Shown here: piece by piece, positions 33,702 through 41,306 of the stretch
How positions within the stretch are numbered: the first letter of the stretch is position 1
Layout: the number at the start of each line of letters is the position of its first letter
Assembly: GCA_023436065.1 (NCBI GenBank)
Contig: JAEZKU010000014.1
Location: 1 to 45,582 of the forward strand
Length of the DNA stretch: 45,582 nucleotides
Origin: Bacillota bacterium
Lineage (GTDB): Bacteria; Bacillota; Clostridia; Lachnospirales; Lachnospiraceae
Direction of reading: 5' to 3'
Translations under genes and position numbers: made by a program
Notes under the pieces: generated by a model
What the model was told of the DNA's origin: nothing
The model's input: only the letters and a program-made list of their open reading frames with translations
Database searches by the model: none

Positions 33702-34202
33702 TTATGCGACTGAATCGAAGTTCATCCCTTTAAGGAGGCTTCCCTCGATAGATTTGCGGGAGGCTTCATAGGGATTACTTTCGTTGTACTTGATCTGTGT
33801 TCTGGTTGTTCCGCCTGCAATATAAGGCTTTCCGCATTCCGGACAGATATCCGTCTTTAAGGACACAGAGGAGGACACCAGCTGGTTGCCCGGCTGATTA
33901 CCCATGGCAACGGCATTGGATACATGCTGCTGTTCATGAGCGGATACTGCAGCAAAGGAGGCCTCAGGAGAGATATGAGTGGGTGATTGGAAGGATACAT
34001 TTGCTTCATTGGACACATCCATATATTTTCGGCTCTTGCAGGTCTGGCATTCAGATTGCTGAGCTTTATCCACACGGATGGTTGCCTTATCTGTGACCGG
34101 TCGGATACTGCTGATCTTAGTCACGGCAGAAGCAGGGGCATTCAAGGAACTGATGCCGGCAGCCGGATAGGTATAGGTGGTATAGCCAACGGAACCGATC
34201 AT
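33702..34202 (-). CDS. SprA-related putative metallopeptidase
   Basis: A 166-residue protein with the zinc-peptidase motif HEQQH at residues 89-93, in the context SAHEQQHVSNAVAMG typical of the SprA-related family. Two cysteine pairs flank it: CQTC at 52-55 and CPEC at 120-123, which may bind a second metal. The first 45 residues are rich in Ser, Thr and Ala, low complexity, with no signal peptide. Start ATG 34202 with AAAGGAGGT upstream. Own promoter. Substrate and role are unknown; proteolysis is inferred only from HExxH. Confidence 0.72.
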   Translation of the reverse strand: MIGSVGYTTYTYPAAGISSLNAPASAVTKISSIRPVTDKATIRVDKAQQSECQTCKSRKYMDVSNEANVSFQSPTHISPEASFAAVSAHEQQHVSNAVAMGNQPGNQLVSSSVSLKTDICPECGKPYIAGGTTRTQIKYNESNPYEASRKSIEGSLLKGMNFDSVA

Positions 34203-34278
34203 GAAAGCACCTCCTTTATCATGGATAATTCCGCGAATTTTACAGTACATGACATAATATGGATCATTTAATACTTTT

Positions 34279-34307
34279 ATTATATTGTAGGTTTTTGAAG
34301 TAGTCAA
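34279..34307 (-). promoter_or_regulatory. sigma-A promoter of the SprA-like gene
   Basis: On the minus strand TTGACT (34307-34302), 17 bases and TATAAT (34284-34279), about 77 bases before the start codon. Confidence 0.75.
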
Positions 34308-34436
34308 TATTCCACACGGGCATTTTTAAGTAATTCCGGTTGCTTTTCATGGTAGCGGATGATATCATTAAAAATGGTAAAAATGTTACTTAATAGAATA
34401 TAGAAGAATGATAAATATGATTTAAGGAGCAGAACA

Positions 34437-36788
34437 ATGGATATTTTAAAACAGATAAAGGAAGAACTCGGTATTCGACTGGAACAGGTTGAGGCAGCTG
34501 TAAAATTGATCGATGAGGGTAATACCATTCCTTTCATTGCGAGATATCGTAAGGAGGCTACCGGTTCTCTGGATGACGAACAGCTGAGAAACCTTCATGA
34601 GAGATTACAGTATTTAAGAAACCTGGAGGAGAAAAAAGCACAGGTATTGAACAGTATAGAGGAGCAGGGTAAGCTGACAGAGGAGCTGAAGGCACAGATC
34701 TTAGCTGCAGCCACCCTGGTTGTAGTGGAGGATTTATACCGCCCTTACCGTCCAAAGAGACGGACCAGGGCTACCATAGCCAAAGAAAAGGGATTGGAAG
34801 GACTTGCTGCAATCATCCTGGCACAGGAAACTCAGGAACCCTTGGAGCAGGTAGCAAAGGAATACCTTTCTGAAGAGAAAGAGGTGCGCACGGTGGAGGA
34901 GGCGATTGCCGGAGCGATGGATATCATTGCTGAGGATATCTCCGATGAAGCTGAGCATCGCAGTTACATCCGTGAGGTCACCACAAAGGAAGGAACCCTG
35001 GTGTCTGTCGCAAAGGATGCCAATCAGGAATCCGTCTATGAGATGTACTATAATTTTGAAGAGGGGATCACCAAGCTGGCGGGGCACAGAATACTTGCCA
35101 TCAACCGCGGTGAGAATGAAAAGATACTGACCGTCAAGGTAAATGCACCTGAAGAGCGTATCCTTCGTTATCTGGAGAAAAAGGTGATTGTGAAGGATAA
35201 TCCTTACACCAAGGATGTATTAAAAGCCGTCATGGAAGACAGCTATAAGCGTCTGATTGCTCCTGCAATTGAACGTGAGATCAGAAACGAGTTGACAGAG
35301 AAGGCAGAGGATGGTGCCATCAAGGTATTCGGAAAGAACCTGGAACAGCTCCTGATGCAACCTCCGATTGCCGGACAAGTTGTTCTTGGATGGGATCCGG
35401 CCTTCCGTACCGGCTGTAAGCTGGCAGTTGTGGACAGCACCGGAAAGGTACTTGATACAGTGGTCATCTATCCGACGGCTCCTCAGAATAAAGTAGAAGA
35501 AGCAAAAGCAATTTTAAAGAAGCGGATTGATAAATATAACATCACACTCATCTCGGTGGGTAATGGTACAGCCTCCAGAGAATCAGAGATGGTAATCGTG
35601 GAATTGCTAAAGGAATTGAACAGACCTTTAAAATATATCATTGTAAATGAAGCAGGTGCTTCCGTTTATTCCGCAAGCAAGCTGGCAACAGAAGAATTTC
35701 CGAATTTTGATGTAGGACAGAGAAGTGCCGCTTCCATAGCAAGAAGATTACAGGATCCGCTGGCTGAGCTTGTAAAAATTGATCCCCAGTCCATAGGAGT
35801 AGGCCAATACCAGCATGATATGAATCAGAAGAAGCTGGGAGAGGTTCTGTCCGGTGTAGTAGAGGATTGCGTGAACAAGGTCGGTGTGGATTTAAATACT
35901 GCTTCCGTGTCCCTGCTCGAGCATGTATCGGGTATCAGTAAGGTAATAGCCAAGAACATCGTTGCCTACCGTGAAGCCAACGGACGTTTCCGCAGCCGTG
36001 CTGAGCTTTTGAAGGTCCCCAAGCTGGGACCGAAGGCCTTTGAGCAATGTGCCGGCTTTATGAGAATTCTCGGAGGAGATAATCCTCTGGATGCTACCGG
36101 AGTTCATCCGGAATCCTATGCCGCAACACAGGATCTCCTGACAAAGCTTGGCATGACACTGGAGGATGTGAAGGAAATCCAGGCAAAGGCCATGAAACAG
36201 AAGGCTGGTGCAGAAACAACCAAAAAGGCAGAACCCAGGACCGATAAGAAGCCGAAGACAATTACCGTAAAGACCCAGGACACCGTTTTCGGTAAAGCGT
36301 TGGCAGTTGCTGTCGGCAAAGGAGGAACCATGGTCGCTGAAGCTCCCCAGGCAAAATCCAATCCTGCCACAGACCAGGGTGAGGATATCATCACCATCGG
36401 AAGGAAGATTAAGGATAAGCATAAGCTGGCTCAGGAGCTTAATATCGGTGAGATAACCCTGACCGATATCATCAAGGAGCTGGAGAAGCCCGGACGTGAT
36501 CCGAGAGATGAAATGCCAAAGCCGATTCTCCGGACAGATGTGCTTGAGATTAAGGACCTGACAGAAGGGATGATTTTGAAGGGCACAGTGCGCAACGTGA
36601 TTGATTTTGGTGCCTTTGTTGACATCGGCGTTCATCAGGATGGTCTCGTACACATCTCCCAGATGTCCGATAAGAAATTCGTAAAGCATCCACTGGATGT
36701 GGTAAGCGTCGGAGACATCGTAGAGGTAAAGGTCATCGGTGTGGATGTGGCGAAAAAAAGAATTCAATTGTCAATGAAGCTTAATTGA
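34437..36788 (+). CDS. tex: Tex-family RNA-binding transcription accessory protein
   Basis: Nucleic-acid-binding protein of 783 residues. The N-terminal helical region begins LKQIKEELGIRLEQVEAAVK and includes NTIPFIARYRKEATGSLDDE. The YqgF-like nuclease-fold domain is marked by GWDPAFRTGCKLAVVD near residues 320-335. Helix-hairpin-helix segments (HVSGISKVIAKNIVAYREAN, FRSRAELLKVPKLGPKAFEQ) precede a C-terminal S1 domain (GTVRNVIDFGAFVDIGVHQD to LSMKLN). A basic low-complexity insertion near residues 582-655 separates the last two parts and makes the protein somewhat long. Start ATG with AAGGAGC upstream; monocistronic. Confidence 0.94.
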   Translation: MDILKQIKEELGIRLEQVEAAVKLIDEGNTIPFIARYRKEATGSLDDEQLRNLHERLQYLRNLEEKKAQVLNSIEEQGKLTEELKAQILAAATLVVVEDLYRPYRPKRRTRATIAKEKGLEGLAAIILAQETQEPLEQVAKEYLSEEKEVRTVEEAIAGAMDIIAEDISDEAEHRSYIREVTTKEGTLVSVAKDANQESVYEMYYNFEEGITKLAGHRILAINRGENEKILTVKVNAPEERILRYLEKKVIVKDNPYTKDVLKAVMEDSYKRLIAPAIEREIRNELTEKAEDGAIKVFGKNLEQLLMQPPIAGQVVLGWDPAFRTGCKLAVVDSTGKVLDTVVIYPTAPQNKVEEAKAILKKRIDKYNITLISVGNGTASRESEMVIVELLKELNRPLKYIIVNEAGASVYSASKLATEEFPNFDVGQRSAASIARRLQDPLAELVKIDPQSIGVGQYQHDMNQKKLGEVLSGVVEDCVNKVGVDLNTASVSLLEHVSGISKVIAKNIVAYREANGRFRSRAELLKVPKLGPKAFEQCAGFMRILGGDNPLDATGVHPESYAATQDLLTKLGMTLEDVKEIQAKAMKQKAGAETTKKAEPRTDKKPKTITVKTQDTVFGKALAVAVGKGGTMVAEAPQAKSNPATDQGEDIITIGRKIKDKHKLAQELNIGEITLTDIIKELEKPGRDPRDEMPKPILRTDVLEIKDLTEGMILKGTVRNVIDFGAFVDIGVHQDGLVHISQMSDKKFVKHPLDVVSVGDIVEVKVIGVDVAKKRIQLSMKLN

Positions 36789-36843
36789 TCTTACTTCTGA
36801 ATAAGTTAGGAAATGAAAACTTAAAATATTTTGCATACTTATA

Positions 36844-36872
36844 TTGACATAGCGAATTGTCTGTTGTATGAT
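36844..36872 (+). promoter_or_regulatory. sigma-A promoter of the ribU riboswitch transcript
   Basis: TTGACA (36844-36849), 17 bases and TATGAT (36867-36872), about 25 bases before the FMN element. Confidence 0.85.
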
Positions 36873-36894
36873 GTTGCTGTAAAATAATAAAGGT

Positions 36895-37025
36895 AAATTC
36901 TTCGGGGCAGGGTGAAATTCCCGACCGGCGGTATAGTCCGCGACTCCAAGCTGGCAGTTAACCAGTAAGGATTGATTTGGTGAGATTCCAAAACCGACAG
37001 TAAAGTCTGGATGATAGAAGAGATG
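36895..37025 (+). ncRNA. FMN riboswitch (RFN element)
   Basis: The conserved RFN core is present in order: CGGGGCAGGGTGAAATTCCC, GACCGGCGGTA, GTCCGCGACTCC, GATTTGGTGAGATTCC, ACCGACAGTAAAGTCTGGAT, closing with GAAGAGA that pairs with the 5' TTCTTC. It is followed by a terminator at 37044-37076 and ribU. FMN binding is expected to favour termination and so reduce riboflavin uptake. Confidence 0.96.
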
Positions 37026-37043
37026 CAGGATATTAAGAATTTC

Positions 37044-37076
37044 AAGCCCCGATTTTTAACAAAATCGGGGCTTTAT
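37044..37076 (+). terminator. riboswitch-controlled terminator
   Basis: AAGCCCCGATTTT (37044-37056), loop TAAC and AAAATCGGGGCTT (37061-37073): 13 perfect pairs, followed by TATTA. It is the expression platform of the FMN riboswitch. Confidence 0.88.
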
Positions 37077-37167
37077 TACATGCTTCCATCAATGTCTGCA
37101 AAGCTGACAATATGGAAGGTGCTGCATTACCGGGAATTTTTCCTTTGAATCAAAAGGAGAGAATAAT

Positions 37168-37833
37168 ATGAGAACGAACACAGCAGTAAATCAAAGAAGT
37201 GCAATTACCACAAGGGAACTTGTTACCATCGGTCTTTTATCCGGTTTGGCCTATGTCCTGATGTTGATCCATCTTCCCTTTAAGTTTCTGGGATTTTTGG
37301 AGGTTGAATTCAGTGATATTCCGGCGGTCATCGCAGCGCTGCAATTCGGACCCTTTGCAGGTGTAGTGGTTGAACTGATCAAGAACCTCATTAAAGCGCT
37401 TACTGCATCTACTACAGGGATGATCGGAGAGCTGGCGAACTTCATTATCAGCAGTGCTTTCATGATTCCGGTGGGAGCCTTGTATAAGCTTCGTAAGCTG
37501 AAAAATATACGGAATTCAGGAACAGCAGTACACAGTGATACGAAAAACCGTTGGAACGGAGCTTATCTTATCATGATTTTTATTGTAGCAACAATATCCT
37601 TTGTTGCTGCCGGTGCATTAGTAAATTACTTTATCACACTTCCTCTGTATGCAAAGCTGTTTGGGGGAATGGATGTAGTTGTAGGTGCAGCATCTGCTCA
37701 TATGTCCGCCATCAAGAATGCAGCCGGATTGGTTATCCTTGGGATTACGCCCTTTAATATTGTGAAAGGTATTGGAATGTCGGTCCTTGGATATTTGACC
37801 TATAAGATGCTGAAGGGAAGAGTCCTGGAATAA
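37168..37833 (+). CDS. ribU: riboflavin transporter substrate-binding component RibU
   Basis: S component of an energy-coupling-factor (ECF) transporter; it works with a shared EcfA-EcfA'-EcfT module encoded elsewhere. The 221-residue membrane protein has about six hydrophobic segments. RibU-family features are the region LMLIHLPFKFLGFLEVEFSD near residues 30-50, which forms the ligand-side loop, and TTGMIGELANFIISSAFMIP near 83-102. Start ATG with AAAGGAGAG upstream. Specificity is strongly supported by the FMN riboswitch directly upstream. Confidence 0.94.
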   Translation: MRTNTAVNQRSAITTRELVTIGLLSGLAYVLMLIHLPFKFLGFLEVEFSDIPAVIAALQFGPFAGVVVELIKNLIKALTASTTGMIGELANFIISSAFMIPVGALYKLRKLKNIRNSGTAVHSDTKNRWNGAYLIMIFIVATISFVAAGALVNYFITLPLYAKLFGGMDVVVGAASAHMSAIKNAAGLVILGITPFNIVKGIGMSVLGYLTYKMLKGRVLE

Positions 37834-37850
37834 TAAATATAGATGATTGA

Positions 37851-37879
37851 AGGGCTGTTGTATTTGATACAACAGCCCT
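37851..37879. terminator. GGCTGTTG-type terminator shared by ribU and the AraC gene
   Basis: AGGGCTGTTGTAT (37851-37863), loop TTG and ATACAACAGCCCT (37867-37879): 13 perfect pairs between convergent genes, followed by CTGTGTTTATTTTG on +. Confidence 0.8.
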
Positions 37880-37885
37880 CTGTGT

Positions 37886-38794
37886 TTATTTTGTTATCTT
37901 TTTAACCGGGCGGGCTTCAATATAACCGCGATAGCCCCTCGGCTCCAGTTGGAAGCGCGGAGCAGCCTCGGGATCCCATTCATAACCATATAGCTGGGGA
38001 CTGAAGCCGTCAATATGCTTCCAAACCTCCTCGATCTCATCGGAGAAGTTATCGTCATCGTAGGGTTCCCCTTGGAAGACCATCATAGTGCAGGGTGGAA
38101 GCTCGATCAGTTCATATCCCTCCGGTATCAGATTAGAATAATCCAAGGGCAGCTCAACTCCCTGTACATATTGAGAAGTACCGGGCTTGATGAGAGACTT
38201 TGGCAGCCACATGCCGACCGGTTCATAGAGAGCTTCCTTGACACTTGTAAGAAGTGCCCAGATATCACAGCCGACCTCCTCGCAATATTCAAAATATTCT
38301 GTAGCTTTAAGGCCTCTCTTTAACAGTGCTTTTCTGGTAGGACGTTCGATTACCTGTACAAATACGGATTTTGTAGTTTTCTTATCTTCCAATTTCATTT
38401 CCTCCTTTTTGAAATACAAGTTCAGGTCGCAAACCTTGTAAGGCAGAAACAGCTGGACCGGAGGGGTTGTCTTGCTGTATTGATGCGGAGATACTCCGAA
38501 TTCTTTAGAGAAGGCCCTGGTGAAACCCTCGTGGGAATCGAAGACGAAATCCAATGCTACATCGATGATCTTGGCATCATTATCCCGAAGATAAAGTGCG
38601 GCTTTTGTTAAGCGCAAGCCACGGAGATAATCAAAGGGAGTCTTCCCGGTCAGCTCCTTGAATATCCTGGCCATATGCCAGGGGGAATATCCGGCGACAT
38701 CGGCCAGCTCCTTCAGGGTAATACTCTTATAGATATTGTTCTCCATATACAGCTGTAACTTCTGCACGGTCTTGATCTGTTCTGCATTACTCAT
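37886..38794 (-). CDS. AraC-family regulator with GyrI-like C-terminal domain
   Basis: Transcription factor of 302 residues. The N-terminal AraC DNA-binding domain has two helix-turn-helix units: LKELADVAGYSPWHMARIFK near residues 26-45 and IIDVALDFVFDSHEGFTRAF near 75-94, ending in the FGVSPHQYS family motif. The C-terminal half (from about residue 135) resembles the GyrI/SOUL-type effector-binding fold that binds small hydrophobic ligands. Start ATG 38794 with AGGTGG upstream; a GTG at 38806 overlaps that site. No efflux gene is adjacent, so the target is unknown. Confidence 0.88.
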   Translation of the reverse strand: MSNAEQIKTVQKLQLYMENNIYKSITLKELADVAGYSPWHMARIFKELTGKTPFDYLRGLRLTKAALYLRDNDAKIIDVALDFVFDSHEGFTRAFSKEFGVSPHQYSKTTPPVQLFLPYKVCDLNLYFKKEEMKLEDKKTTKSVFVQVIERPTRKALLKRGLKATEYFEYCEEVGCDIWALLTSVKEALYEPVGMWLPKSLIKPGTSQYVQGVELPLDYSNLIPEGYELIELPPCTMMVFQGEPYDDDNFSDEIEEVWKHIDGFSPQLYGYEWDPEAAPRFQLEPRGYRGYIEARPVKKITK

Positions 38795-38939
38795 TTTTCT
38801 CACCACCTGTAAGAAAAGTATACAACGAAGGAAAGTCTGCTTCTTGACTTGAATTGCGGATATCGGTACGGTTTGCTTTCTTTCATGATATCAAACGGTT
38901 GGATTATGTCAATGGATACTATCTTTTTTTTGTCTTTTC

Positions 38940-38948
38940 TGATATAAT
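38940..38948 (+). promoter_or_regulatory. extended -10 promoter before tsaE
   Basis: TGA-TATAAT at 38940-38948, 27 bases before the proposed tsaE start, after a T-rich run. The -35 box is poor. Confidence 0.55.
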
Positions 38949-38974
38949 GCCGTGTAGATAGCAAGGACAACGGA

Positions 38975-39439
38975 ATGAAAGGTATTTATGATATGAAGAT
39001 AGATAGTTATAGTGCAGAAGATACCTATAAGATAGGATATCAGATGGGTATGAAGGCAGGAAAAGGTGAGATATATTGTCTGAGTGGCGATCTTGGGGTC
39101 GGAAAGACCGTGTTCACCCAGGGCTTTGCCAAAGGACTCGGTATAGAGGAAGCGGTGAATAGCCCGACCTTTACCATCATTCAGGAATATGCTGATGGAA
39201 GGTTGCCCTTCTATCATTTTGATGTCTACCGGATTGGTGATATCGAAGAGATGGAGGAGATCGGCTGCGAGGATTATTTTTATGGCAGTGGTGTCTGCCT
39301 GATTGAATGGGCAGAGCTGATCGATGAGCTTTTACCAAAAGATAAGACAAGGATTATGATCAAAAAGGATTTGAATATGGGCTTTGACTATCGTGAAATC
39401 ACTGTGGAGGATGGAAGGGAGGAAAGCCTCAATTCGTGA
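38975..39439 (+). CDS. tsaE: tRNA t6A biosynthesis ATPase TsaE
   Basis: ATPase of the TsaB-TsaD-TsaE complex that makes N6-threonylcarbamoyladenosine at position 37 of ANN-decoding tRNAs. The 154-residue protein has P-loop SGDLGVGKT near residues 37-45. It also has the switch-like NSPTFTIIQEY and YHFDVYRIGDIEEMEEIGCE, and the SGVCLIEWAE Walker B region. Start at ATG 38975 or ATG 38993; both have only weak ribosome sites. tsaB follows almost immediately, then rimI, the usual Firmicute order. Confidence 0.93.
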   Translation: MKGIYDMKIDSYSAEDTYKIGYQMGMKAGKGEIYCLSGDLGVGKTVFTQGFAKGLGIEEAVNSPTFTIIQEYADGRLPFYHFDVYRIGDIEEMEEIGCEDYFYGSGVCLIEWAELIDELLPKDKTRIMIKKDLNMGFDYREITVEDGREESLNS

Positions 39440-39454
39440 CGAGGTATGAATGGA

Positions 39455-40165
39455 ATGAAAATATTGGCGCTTGACAGCTCGGGACTGGTAGCTTCTGTTG
39501 CAATCGTGACAGAAGATGCAGTTTTGGCTGAATATACTGTAAATTATAAAAAGACTCATTCGCAGACTCTGCTTCCCATGCTGAACGAGATAGTTGGTAT
39601 GGTGGAGCTGGATTTAAAGGAAGTGGACGCAATAGCCGTTGCGGCAGGACCGGGATCCTTTACAGGCCTGCGGATCGGTTCGGCAACTGCAAAGGGGTTG
39701 GGACTGGCAATGAATAAGCCGATTGTTGCAGTTCCGACTTTGGACGGGCTGGCATATAATCTGTACGGAACAGAGAGTGTCATCTGCCCAATGATGGATG
39801 CAAGAAGAAATCAGGTATATACGGGATTATATGAGTTTAAACACAAGGAGTTCCGGGTGATAAAGGAGCAGACTGCAGCTGCCGTGGAGGAAATCCTGAA
39901 GGAGATAAATCAACTGGGCAGAGAGGTAATCTTTCTGGGTGATGGTGCAGCTGCCTATCAGGAGCTTATTTGTGAGAAGACAAAAGTGGATTATTCCTTC
40001 GCACCGGTCCATATGAACCGTCAGCGTGCAGGGGCAGTCGGAGCCTTAGGGCTGGAGATGTTCAAGAAAGGTCAGATTGAACCGGCTGACCAACATGAAC
40101 CAGTCTATCTGCGAGTGTCCCAGGCTGAGAGGGAACGAGCTGAGAGACAGCTGCATGATAAATAG
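39455..40165 (+). CDS. tsaB: tRNA t6A biosynthesis protein TsaB
   Basis: Inactive ASKHA-fold partner that dimerises with TsaD. The 236-residue protein begins MKILALDSSGLVASVAI and contains THSQTLLPMLNEI, the family motif AVAAGPGSFTGLRIGSATAK near residues 66-85, and CPMMDARRNQVYTGLY near 112-127. I chose ATG 39455, ten bases after GAGG; an ATG at 39446 touches that site. It follows tsaE by 15 bases and precedes rimI by 27. Confidence 0.93.
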   Translation: MKILALDSSGLVASVAIVTEDAVLAEYTVNYKKTHSQTLLPMLNEIVGMVELDLKEVDAIAVAAGPGSFTGLRIGSATAKGLGLAMNKPIVAVPTLDGLAYNLYGTESVICPMMDARRNQVYTGLYEFKHKEFRVIKEQTAAAVEEILKEINQLGREVIFLGDGAAAYQELICEKTKVDYSFAPVHMNRQRAGAVGALGLEMFKKGQIEPADQHEPVYLRVSQAERERAERQLHDK

Positions 40166-40192
40166 GAAGAACCGGATATTTAGGAGGCTTTC

Positions 40193-40633
40193 ATGGAAAT
40201 ACGCCAAATGACAGAAGAAGATTTATCTGAAGTAATTGCAATAGAACAGGAAAGCTTTTCGGATCCCTGGCGGGAGGAAGATTTTCGGAGTTCGCTGCTG
40301 GATGAGAAGAACGGTTATCTGGTTGCTGTTATAGACGGCCATGTCGTGGGTTATTGCGGTTGCTGGGGAATTGCAGGAGAAGGGGACATCTATAATGTGG
40401 CTGTGAAGAAGGAATTCAGAAGACAGCACATCGGAGAAAAGCTGCTTCGGACACTAATAGAGACCTCTGGCGCAAGGGGTATCACCTCCTTCACTCTTGA
40501 GGTCCGGGCTTCCAATACAGCGGCCATTTCCTTATATCAGTCTTTGGGTTTTGAGCCGGCAGGGATACGGAAGGATTTTTACTCTAAGCCGAAAGAAGAT
40601 GCTGTCATTATGTGGCTATATATGATGCAGTAA
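40193..40633 (+). CDS. rimI: ribosomal protein S18 alanine N-acetyltransferase
   Basis: GNAT-family acetyltransferase of 146 residues. The acetyl-CoA binding signature is in VAVKKEFRRQHIGEKLLRTL near residues 65-84 (the QxxGxG/A-like loop is QHIGEK). The family end motif VRASNTAAISLYQSLGFEPA near 103-122 and the later FYSKPKEDAVIMWL match RimI. Start ATG with AGGAGG upstream. Its place directly after tsaB supports RimI over a generic GNAT. In Bacillus-type bacteria the acetylation target may be broader than S18. Confidence 0.9.
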   Translation: MEIRQMTEEDLSEVIAIEQESFSDPWREEDFRSSLLDEKNGYLVAVIDGHVVGYCGCWGIAGEGDIYNVAVKKEFRRQHIGEKLLRTLIETSGARGITSFTLEVRASNTAAISLYQSLGFEPAGIRKDFYSKPKEDAVIMWLYMMQ

Positions 40634-40711
40634 TTCCCACTGTAAAAATCAAAAGGTTTGTCTTATAATGTTCATTAGAGCGATGCATGATCATATCAGG
40701 AGGGATAAGTC

Positions 40712-40960
40712 GTGAAAAGGACTAATGTCGTTAAGAAGAGTGGGGAATTTCCGATTTGCTGTAATTCTTGCGGGAAAGCATTGAAGAAAGAGAATGGAAT
40801 TCTGATAGAGGATGCATTCGAAGCAACAAAGGAGTGGGGTTACTTCTCCGGACGTGATATGGAGGTACATCATTTCAATCTTTGCGAAGAGTGTTATAAT
40901 AAATTAATCGCAAGCTTCACAATTCCGGTAGAGGTTCATAACAAACTGGAAGTTCTTTAA
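40712..40960 (+). CDS. small zinc-ribbon-like protein
   Basis: I do not recognise a named family. The 82-residue protein starts at GTG 40712, seven bases after AGGAGG (40699-40704). Cysteines 16, 17 and 20 (CCNSC) and 58 and 61 (CEEC), with histidines 53 and 54, suggest a four-ligand zinc site. No membrane or signal segment is visible. It is 78 bases after rimI and is followed by a strong terminator, so it is the last gene of the tsaE-tsaB-rimI unit. It could bind RNA or protein, but this is speculation. Confidence 0.72.
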   Translation: MKRTNVVKKSGEFPICCNSCGKALKKENGILIEDAFEATKEWGYFSGRDMEVHHFNLCEECYNKLIASFTIPVEVHNKLEVL

Positions 40961-41043
40961 CTTAGGATAACAAGAATACTCATCTGTTCGTGATATTTTG
41001 AAATTTAATAATGTTATCATTCATAAAGCATGAATTAGCCTGG

Positions 41044-41071
41044 CTGCCGGAGATTACTCCGGCAGTTTTTT
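41044..41071 (+). terminator. terminator after the zinc-ribbon gene
   Basis: CTGCCGGAG (41044-41052), loop ATTA and CTCCGGCAG (41057-41065), followed by TTTTTT. Confidence 0.9.
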
Positions 41072-41200
41072 CATATTCTCTACCAAGTACTTAATGTTAT
41101 TGGAAAAGACCCCGATATATATATCAGGAAGGCTATGGACGTTTTTATTCGTTACCATCTGTAATAAATGGGTAGACAAGAGATTGATAAAACTATAAAA
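41054..41200 (-). pseudogene. possible C-terminal remnant of a lost gene
   Basis: The minus-strand frame ending in TAA at 41054 has a C-terminus, VHSLPDIYIGVFSNNIKYLV ... ENMKKLPE, with codon use like real genes in this window. Further upstream the frame degrades into AT-rich sequence and then overlaps rnz. The stop codon lies within the loop of the terminator hairpin. It resembles the last helix of a TetR-type regulator, but I cannot assign a family. It may be coincidence. Confidence 0.25.
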
Positions 41201-41306
41201 TATACGTATATACGTTTCGTGATAGGTGTAAACTTTGATAAAATAACAAATCATGCAGGATAGAAACAGGAAGATCCGAATGGTTTTTGGAAGGGCTTGA
41301 TTATTA

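Larger units (their letters stand above)
40961..41306. other. spacer between the zinc protein and RNase Z genes
   Basis: Holds a strong + strand terminator (41044-41071), then AT-rich DNA with the near-palindrome ATATACGTATATACGT around 41201. A minus-strand reading frame with gene-like codons ends at 41054 and may be the remnant of a lost gene. I see no clear promoter for rnz. Confidence 0.5.

Noticed and set aside
35892..36767. 291-codon minus-strand frame inside tex
   Set aside because: Antisense shadow of tex with no family resemblance and no ribosome site.
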